Shown here piece after piece: positions 7,565 through 14,067 of a stretch of DNA of 14,067 bases (positions within the stretch are counted from its first letter, which is position 1; every line of letters starts with the position of its first letter). Source of the stretch: Blastocladiella britannica. Lineage: Eukaryota > Blastocladiomycota > Blastocladiomycetes > Blastocladiales > Blastocladiaceae. A program made the translations under genes and the position numbers. The DNA is taken from NCBI GenBank assembly GCA_025349905.2, contig MU624644.1, forward strand, positions 1 to 14,067. The letters run 5' to 3'. Under the pieces are notes generated by a model. It saw only the letters and a list, made by a program, of their open reading frames with translations, searched no databases and had not been told where the DNA came from.

Positions 7565-10500
7565 TCAAATATCCATCACATCATTCAGTACGCTTGTGGC
7601 AGTGGGCACCGACATCGGTGGCAGTGGCGACTGCTGACCCGGTCTCGTCAACGGCGTGTTGGCAACGCGATGAGTGGGTGCCGGTTGTTGTGGGGGTGAT
7701 CCGACGGCCAGGCCCAGTGAGGAGACGGATGGCTGGATCGGGGATCGCGTTGCAGCAGTGCCAGACGTTTTCGTTGGAGAGCGCATCGGTGATGCGCCGC
7801 TTGCTGCTGTCAAAGTCGTCAAAGTCGACTTGAGTGGTGCCTGGAGCGGCGGTGGCGGGGTGGTGTATCTCGATGCGGGTCCGGAGCCAGTCGTCGTGGA
7901 CGCGAGGCTTGACGGCGCGACCGCTGCTGCTCTTGCCGCCGCCACGGCCGTCATATGGGAAGGAGGTGGAGGCGGTTGGACGGTCCGTCGCGCTCCAACC
8001 ATGCCACCCTGTGCTGGAACTGGCGGTTGCTGGTACTGCGGGTACTGCTGCGCATGTGGCATACCTCCTCCTCTGGCTGCTGCCACCACTGCTGCGGGTG
8101 CCCCTGCACGTACTCCCGGCGATCCGGCCGGTACCATGGAAGATGCAACAACACGCGGTGACCCGTCGGCCTCTGATGCCAGCGAGTCCGATGACTCGTC
8201 GCCGTACCGCGCCAGCCGCGCACGTAAACGCGTGATCTGCGCCTCCTGGTCCTCGAGCCACAGCATGCACCGCGAGTTTTCTTCGCGGGCGGCCTCGACT
8301 ACTGCCTCGGCCTGTTGCACCCTGGCGGTCAGCGCTTGGTTCACGGCCGTGAGATGTGCGATCTCGGATTCTTCTTGGAGGTGCTGTTGTTATTATGCCG
8401 TCACGCGGATTATGAATGAGTTTCCCTCGTCCGACAACATATAAGTGCAAAAAAAGATATACCAGTGCCTCGAGCTCGGCCACGCGTGCCTCCAGTTGCG
8501 CCGCGCGACTCGACTGCGCTTCAGCCACGGATGCAGAGTGCGATCGCGCTGCTGGGCTCTGGCGGAGTCCTCGCTGCACGTCCGCTAAATACGGAAAACA
8601 AGTGTGAAAAACGAGGCCATGAAGGTAAAAAAAATGGGAAAACGTACAATAAGTCTCGTTGATGTGAATCACAACCACCTCGTCCAACATGGCAACGTCC
8701 GGATCCGTCCACTTCATGTACCGCGGGTCCTCGCGCAGACGCGCAAGCTTGATGTGCATCTGCTCCACGCCAATGCGGACGTTGATGACTTGAAAGAGCT
8801 CGTCATGCGACATGGCGCCAGCGTGATTGCTAGCATCGCTTGGGTAAAACTCGTAGCAGGCGCCAAGTAAATAGGCGGCCAAGCCCTCAACAAGGCCGTC
8901 GCCAATGGAACTCGTCACTTGCTCGATCAACTGTGTCTTTTTTGTTGAGATGATCACCTTATCAAAATAAGCGGAACCGTACAAATTGCATGATGGTGCT
9001 GTCGGCCGTCAGCTCACCGACGACTTGTGGGCACTCCCAAGCCCAGCAGCTGAGGACCGAGAGCAGCGCGACCTGCACCCGCACATTGGCCTTGCCGCGG
9101 CTCGAGAACACGAGCGTGTGACCAATGGACTGCGCGAGCGTGGCTGACTCTTCTTCCTCGTCCTCGTCATCTTCGTTGTCGTCGTCATGCTCGTGATGGG
9201 CGCCATGGGTTGGAGAATGGTGTCCTCGCTCACCAGGGAGAAGCGGGCTACCCGTCGCCACCAGCGAGGACCGGCGATTCTGGCGCCGCGCCGCCGCCGC
9301 CACGTCGAGTGCGCGGCGAGCGCGCGCCACTTGCTGTGCATACATGGCGGCCATGACTTCCTTGGCGCGCGGCGACCCCACCAGCGACGCACATGCAATC
9401 ATGGCCGCAAACCACGTGCGTAACTCATCGCGAATTTGCCAGTCAATCAGCGGCGGAAGGACGATCGAGTGCGCCAGAGGCTGATCGGCAAATCCGTGTG
9501 GGCCGCCGCCATGGCCGGCTGCTGACGTCGGGGTGACTTCGTCGGGTGGAGGGTTGACGGCCGTCATTGCCAGCGCCAGTTGGCCGTCCGGATGGTTATA
9601 CAAAAAGCACTGTTATACATTTATGTCAGTCTCAAAATAATGGAAAAAAAAAGGAAATGGAAAGGATACCTGAAGTGCGTAGAGCGCGGCACGACGGAGT
9701 TCATGCTCTGTCACAGTCGGAATGGCAACCCCACCAATCGGACTGGCAGGGTGGGTCATGGCTGCGTCGTCATCTGCCACCCCCAGAGCTGCAACACCCA
9801 CCACAAGCAGCAACGCGCTCTTGGTCCCGGTCTCATGGCTGTGGGGACCGACGGGAATGTAAACCACACTATCGGCAAGCAAATTGCGCGCGGGGACATG
9901 GCCACGAACACATTCTCCCAGCGTACGCAGCGCTGCGGCCTTGACACCCCGCGGCACACCGGCGCCAAGCGACAGTTCCAGCAGCGGGCCCAAGATGGAG
10001 GCGGTGGCCAGGGAGTCCTGGGCGGCGCGCGTAGGCGGCGCGTTCGGGGCCACGAGCACGCGCACGATATCCAGCAGCGCCAAGCAGGCCATTTGCGATA
10101 CGGGCGCCCACGCAAATGGATCCGGCGGCACCGCAAGCGGGCCGTAGGTGACGGCGGTGGCCGAGTCGTCTTCTGCTGGTGGTAAAAACTGGTTGATGCA
10201 GGCCACGAGGGCCGGAATGCATCCGGATTCGCGGAAGAGGGTCTGGTTGGCTGGATTCAGGCGGAGCAGATTGCGCAGCAGCCGGAGCGAATCGCACGCC
10301 GTCAGCATATCGACTGGCGCCGGATGCGACGCGGGCGGCTGTCCGGGCGCCGCTGGCGGAGGCGGGGTCGGCAACAGCAGCCCAAATACCAGGTCGAATG
10401 CATTCTGAAAGGCAATGATCTTTTGCAGCTCCGTATTGGATTCCGAGAGGGCCACGAGCAGCAGAATCGCCTCTATTCATATATATGGTGTGAATATGTG

Positions 10501-11120
10501 GATCATTCCATTGTATTAAAAAAGTACGACGTACCAGTGCGCACAGCCTCGTGGCTCTCGACCAACAAGTCGACCAGCTTGGAGACACCGATCGGCGACG
10601 CCAAGACGCCGTCCACGATGCGCGCGGGCTGGTGCCGGTGCAGCGCCGCCAGCAGCTGGAGGGCGTCAAACCGCACATGGAAATCCAGCTCCTCGAGCGC
10701 GTCTAGGACCGCGGCAATGTTGGCCATGTTGTCGGCAAAGTGCTCGGCGGCCTGCACGCACAAGTCGTGCTCCTCAGCCGCGGGCCGTTTCGGGCGCGGG
10801 GTCATGAGTGCCAGCGCCGCCTCCAGCTCGGCTCGAATCATGTCCAGATCGCCGCCGCCGGCCACCGCGTCGCGGCGCAGACTGGACGCGATCGCCTCCA
10901 CGCCACGCAGCTCGAGTAGGTCGGGCTTAAAGTCGCGCACCAGGCCCTTGAGCGAGAGCAGCGCCGCACGCCGGTCGTCGGTCATGGTCGAGTGAGCGAG
11001 TCGGTCGGTGAACCGCGCAATCAGGTCGCGCGGATTGTTGGTGGCGGCACCATTGGCCGCCGCTGCATTTGGGTCGGCCGGGCCGCCATTGCCAACGAGC
11101 ATGGACAGCCAGCTTGACAT
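7565..11120 (-). CDS. USO1: General vesicular transport factor Uso1/p115
   Basis: Cytosolic homodimeric tether for ER-to-Golgi and intra-Golgi vesicles, acting with Rab1/Ypt1 and SNAREs. Exons, in transcript order, are 10535-11120, 9670-10472, 8983-9609, 8648-8930, 8463-8584 and 7565-8383, giving 1079 aa; introns are 62, 60, 52, 63 and 79 nt. The armadillo head spans about residues 1-770 and aligns by memory with p115: DFHVRFDALQLLAALHRHQP, SPIGVSKLVDLLVESHEAVR, ELQKIIAFQNAFD, LLRNLLRLNPANQTLFRE, RRAALYALQCFLYNHPDGQ, and SSIGDGLVEGLAAYLLGACY. An acidic run sits inside the head at about 603-617. The coiled coil is short, about 775-867, ending in CMLWLEDQEAQITRLRARL, which resembles the p115 coil end. 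About 210 Pro/Ala/Ser-rich residues follow in place of the usual acidic tail. Start chosen at the first ATG before the head; it follows SENP8 by 64 bp on the same strand. Confidence 0.93.
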
Positions 11121-11184
11121 TTTATCTTGTATTTATTGTCGTCGTCCAGAGAGAGGGAGACGATTGAAAGCGAGAGCGAACAAG

Positions 11185-11982
11185 TTACATGGACTGGTAC
11201 CGCGCCGCGATCCGGTCGGCCACCTCGTCTTGCATCCGCTCGCGCACCGCGGCCAGCGTCAGAGGGCTCGCCTCGGCTTCGATCGCATTGATCAGCGGCT
11301 GTGGATCACCAGTACCACTCTCCGTCACGATCTTCACCGCTGTTCGAGCTACCGCCACTACTGCCACCCCGCAGTCGTATCCGTTGGACTGTTGTGGGCA
11401 GCGCGATTCGCGGACTTTGATTGGCGTGGTCCATTGCAGCATCTGCGCCAAGAGTGCACTGGTTGCGATTGCAGCTCGATTGCTCGTCTCCTCCACACCA
11501 CTACCGTTGTTGCTGTCAAAATGATAGGCTTGGCCCGACGCTCGGTGGTAGATCAGGGTTGTCCTAAAGCTCTCTGCGTCAATATCAATACTCGAGGGCT
11601 TAAATGGGATGGCCAAACGGACCAGTGCGAGCCGCCGACCCCCTCTCGGCCATAATGGTCATTGACGGGCACAACCAGCACGTCAGATACGTAGAGCTCG
11701 TGGTCGTGGCCGAGAATGCTTCGTGCACTTTCGCAATCGAGGTTGTGCAGTAGCCTGACAATGGCAGGCCGAATCAGGCCGACCTTGGAGTGCTCTTGCT
11801 GCTCCTCGATCACTCTTACTCCACCAATAAGTATTCATTTCGAAAACTAAAGGAATCAAGAAGGTGACCTACTCGAAAAATAACGCAATGATCGAGTCGT
11901 TGAGCCATCCGCCTGATGCAAGGGAAGCGAGGTCGCTGCGGTAGAGCGATACTTGGCCGAGCGTGAGCAGAATTGGGTCCAT
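11185..11982 (-). CDS. SENP8: NEDD8-specific cysteine protease SENP8/NEDP1 (DEN1)
   Basis: Clan CE (family C48) protease that matures NEDD8 and removes it from conjugates other than cullins. Exons 11873-11982, 11623-11814 and 11185-11563 give 226 aa (human 212). The start MDPILL and WLNDSII (26-32) mirror the human N-terminus. Catalytic residues lie almost where the human enzyme has them: His100 in GGSHW, Asp117 in HFDSN, Gln158/159 in PQQSNGYDCG, and nucleophile Cys165. Intron 1 (58 nt, GTAGGT donor, TAAG acceptor) has an in-frame TAG at the donor, so splicing is needed. Intron 2 (59 nt) uses GTCCGT and TTTAG and yields GGSHWTTLIYHRASG, matching human GGTHWSLLVY. An in-frame TGA lies five codons before the ATG. 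Nothing suggests decay. Family, length and active site all agree, so confidence is high; the exact acceptor of intron 1 is the weakest point. Confidence 0.92.
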
Positions 11983-12204
11983 GTTACTAGGTAAGGAAAT
12001 TCAAGGTCCTTCTTTCGGCCGAGCTGGTCAAGGGCTCTCTCTGGTCAGGAACATAACTTTTGGAAGAATCAAACGCAGTTTGTATTCAAATGGCACCAAA
12101 GCCGGGGTACGAGCACTGCCGCAAAAAAAAAAGTGGACGGCGTCGATTAGCGTATGGCCTCGCCCTTGGTGCTCTTCAAAAGTTCGATTTGAATTCATCA
12201 CAAA

Positions 12205-13744
12205 ATGGTAATGTTGGGCCTCGAGATTGCGCCTTCGAGCCCGGGAAACGTCTGCCTACTCCCGGCAGCAGAGTGGAGGCCCTGGCTCTCCCGCCCATGC
12301 CGCCCGCGCGTATTGCACCCTCGTTGCATGCTCATATTTCCTGCTACTCGTCCGGTTCTGCTTCTGGTAATGACGACCACCTGGGCGGTCGCGCAAGCCT
12401 GTGCCGCGGCCGGCGCCAAGCTCCACTGCGTGTCAGCGGCCGACATGCACTCGCCGTACCCGGGCGAGACCGAGGCGCGGCTGAGGGACGCGTTTTCGAG
12501 TGCGGCTGCCGCGGCCCAGGCCCGCAGCGGCGTGGTGGCGCTGTTTCTGGACGAGATTGACGCAATTGCGCCCGTGCGCGACGCTACCGCATCTAGCACC
12601 ACTGCTCGGGCCGTCTCACAGCTGCTAACTCTGCTGGACGGCGCCGCGGGGACCGGCGCGCATGTGGTGGTGATTGCCGCTACCAACCGGCCTAACACTA
12701 TTGACCCGGTGGTGCGGCCTGGACGCCTGGACCGCGAGCTGGTCGTGGACCCGCCGACCGCCGCTACTCGCGCCGCTATTCTCCGTGCACTCTTGGCCAA
12801 AGTGCCAGTCACATCAAATGTCATGAGTGAGCGAAGATTGGATCAGCCGCGTGGCCGAGTGCTTGCCCGGGTACGTTGGCGCGGACCTAGCGGCAGTCGT
12901 GCGCGAGGCGTGCCGCGACCTGATGTTGCGGGTGCAACGAGATCAAGAAGCGGAATGTGGCATCTCGCGCGACGATCTCTTGCGCGCCATCAAGTCTCTT
13001 CATCCCAGTCTGCGCCGCGGGCATATCGTGCAAGTGCAGGTCTCTAGCGATCACAAGGCTAGTGGATGGGACAACATTGGCGGCCTGGAGGGCGTCAAGA
13101 AGGTATCTACATTTTTTTGTGTGCATTACTCGAAAACTCACATGCGGACAAAAAAAAAAAACAGATAATCACCCAAGCCGTGGTATGGCCGCTCCAGCAC
13201 GCTGAAAAGTTTACACGGCTCGGCCTGCGACCCCCACGCGGTCTGCTCCTGTATGGTCCGCCCGGATGCTCGAAGACTACGCTGGTCCGTGTTCTGGTGT
13301 CCGAGCTGCGGTCGGCGTTCTATACGCTGACGCCCGCCGACGTATACTCCTCGCTCGTGGGCGATGCCGAGCGGACGGTTCGTGCGGCGTTTGCGCGTGC
13401 GCGCGCCACCTCGCCGTCGATCCTGTTCCTGGACGAGATTGATGTGCTGGTGGGCGGCGACCGTCTTGGTGGCAGCGATGGCGGCGGTGCGACGGACGAC
13501 GTCAAGTCGCGTGTATTGCTGACGCTTCTGGCGGAAATGGGCGGCATCGAGGACGCCGACCGCCGGCCGGTGCTGGTGGTGGCCGCGACCAACCACCCGG
13601 GCAAGCTGGACGCGGCGCTAGTGCGTGCCGGCCGTATCGACCGCGCTCTGTACGTATGGCCACCGCGTGCCGACGAGCACACCGCCATTGTGCAAGTGTA
13701 CACGCGCCGCATGCTGCTCCACACGTCGGTTGATTTGGCCGCAA
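12205..13744 (+). pseudogene. Broken AFG2B/SPATA5L1-like double AAA+ ATPase
   Basis: AFG2-type ATPases are Cdc48-like hexamers acting in ribosome biogenesis. Seen here: a D1 remnant with the family-typical PGETE, Walker B ALFLDEIDAI, ATNRPNTID and RPGRLDR; then VAECLPGYVGADLAAVVREA; then D2 with GGLEGVKK (intron 13103-13164, GTATCT...ACAG) joined to IITQAVVWPLQ, P-loop GPPGCSKT (13255-13278), LFLDEID, ATNHPGKLD and AGRIDR. GPPGCSKTTLVR and VGDAE point to SPATA5L1 more than AFG2A. Defects: no N-domain (about 200 aa expected, only 222 bp available), no D1 P-loop (RPVLLLV is followed directly by MTTTWAVAQ), one-base frame change near 12820-12840, and D2 stops after VDLAAIA without its C-terminal helices. 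Either a decayed or partial copy, or indel errors in the assembly. The start at 12205 is only the first ATG of the open frame. Confidence 0.72.
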
Positions 13745-14067
13745 TTGCTTTTTTTTTCCCAATGCAACCGATGTATTTGTGGGACCAATTGGCTCGGCCC
13801 CGCCCAAATCAAAAAGAGGAGAATCAAAGGAAAAGGGAACACAGCGCGATCGCATCTTGCGCACCGACCAGGACATGCGCGCCACCCCAAGGCCAACCAA
13901 CCGCGTGCAATTGTGAGGTGCACTGTGAGCGGGGAAGGGAAAGAGAGGAAAGGGCAACGCACATTTGCCTCGAGAGGCGATCCCAGCCAACCACCAGGCG
14001 AGCAAAAGCACGCCGGACTTAGCCGTGAGGCAGTAGTGGTTGGAACGCACGCGCGGCCAGACAGCGC
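13745..14067. other. Unexplained sequence after the truncated ATPase
   Basis: Similarity to the AAA+ domain ends at about 13744, at the edge of a run of nine T. The reading frame stays open to 14022, but its product is Arg/Glu/Gln-rich low-complexity sequence that does not resemble the missing ATPase C-terminus. Two strongly purine-rich patches lie at 13811-13838 and 13927-13954. I see no splice acceptor that restores the ATPase, no terminal repeat and no other gene. Whether a gene or element begins here cannot be told because the window ends. Confidence 0.4.

Noticed and set aside
7581..8984. A 467-codon minus-strand open frame taken as one gene
   Set aside because: It reads through three introns of USO1; only the part from 8648 to 8930 and the 8463-8584 stretch are in the USO1 frame, and the rest is Arg/Ser/Thr-rich shadow.
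9580..10185. Plus-strand open frames opposite USO1 (also 9567-9944, 10324-10995, 7674-8444, 11008-11655)
   Set aside because: Low-complexity products, no motif, and they lie opposite well supported exons.
12060..12560. A 166-codon open frame as the N-terminus of the ATPase
   Set aside because: It has no AAA+ or N-domain motif before 12270 and leaves the D1 frame after about 12370; only a P-loop-like SGSASGN is suggestive, and it is used as evidence of frame damage instead.
13745..13764. Poly(A) tail of a minus-strand retrotransposon at the T9 run
   Set aside because: Runs of 8-12 A or T occur in several introns of this window, no target-site duplication is visible, and no reverse transcriptase is present.
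13502..14050. Minus-strand open frame of 182 codons
   Set aside because: Half of it is antisense to the D2 domain and the rest has no recognisable motif; no promoter or splice evidence.
1..14067. tRNA, rRNA, CRISPR arrays and insertion sequences
   Set aside because: No tRNA B-box with a matching cloverleaf, no rRNA core, no evenly spaced direct repeats and no transposase or inverted terminal repeats were seen by eye.

Overview
This window is a compact stretch of a GC-rich eukaryotic nuclear genome, most likely from an early-diverging fungus (a zoosporic lineage such as Blastocladiomycota or chytrids is my inference, not shown). The grounds are small spliceosomal introns of 52-79 nt in most genes, a fungal-type ATP synthase subunit j/Atp18, and eukaryote-only proteins (condensin SMC4, the Golgi tether Uso1/p115, a NEDD8 protease). 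The standard genetic code is used. I see no bacterial operon, CRISPR array, tRNA or rRNA.

Layout from left to right. 1-506: no supported gene, but a dense cluster of ATTGG (inverted CCAAT) words. 507-811 (+): ATP18-like gene, three exons including a 15-nt microexon. 999-5307 (+): SMC4, three exons, 1397 aa. 5337-6038 (-): FMN-binding pyridoxamine-phosphate-oxidase-like protein of the Alr4036 type, convergent with SMC4. 6339-7157 (+): intronless protein with a C-terminal bZIP-like segment, divergent from the previous gene. 7262-7535 (+): two-exon, 72-aa single-pass membrane protein of unknown family. 7565-11120 (-): USO1/p115, six exons, 1079 aa. 11185-11982 (-): SENP8/NEDP1-type protease, three exons, 226 aa. 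12205-13744 (+): a broken AFG2B/SPATA5L1-like double AAA+ ATPase. It lacks its N-terminal domain, has lost the first P-loop, needs a frameshift and stops before the end of the second AAA domain. 13745-14067: unexplained sequence.

The genes are housekeeping functions and do not form one pathway: ATP synthase dimer/membrane region, chromosome condensation, ER-Golgi tethering, NEDD8 processing. I found no convincing new defence or mobile system. The points most worth a second look are the decayed or mis-assembled AAA ATPase, the much shortened coiled coil of USO1 with a proline-rich tail, the 5' splice sites that never match GTAAGT, and the bZIP-like protein with Lys at the invariant Asn position. 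All multi-exon models were assembled by hand from splice signals and remembered family alignments; no database search was run.
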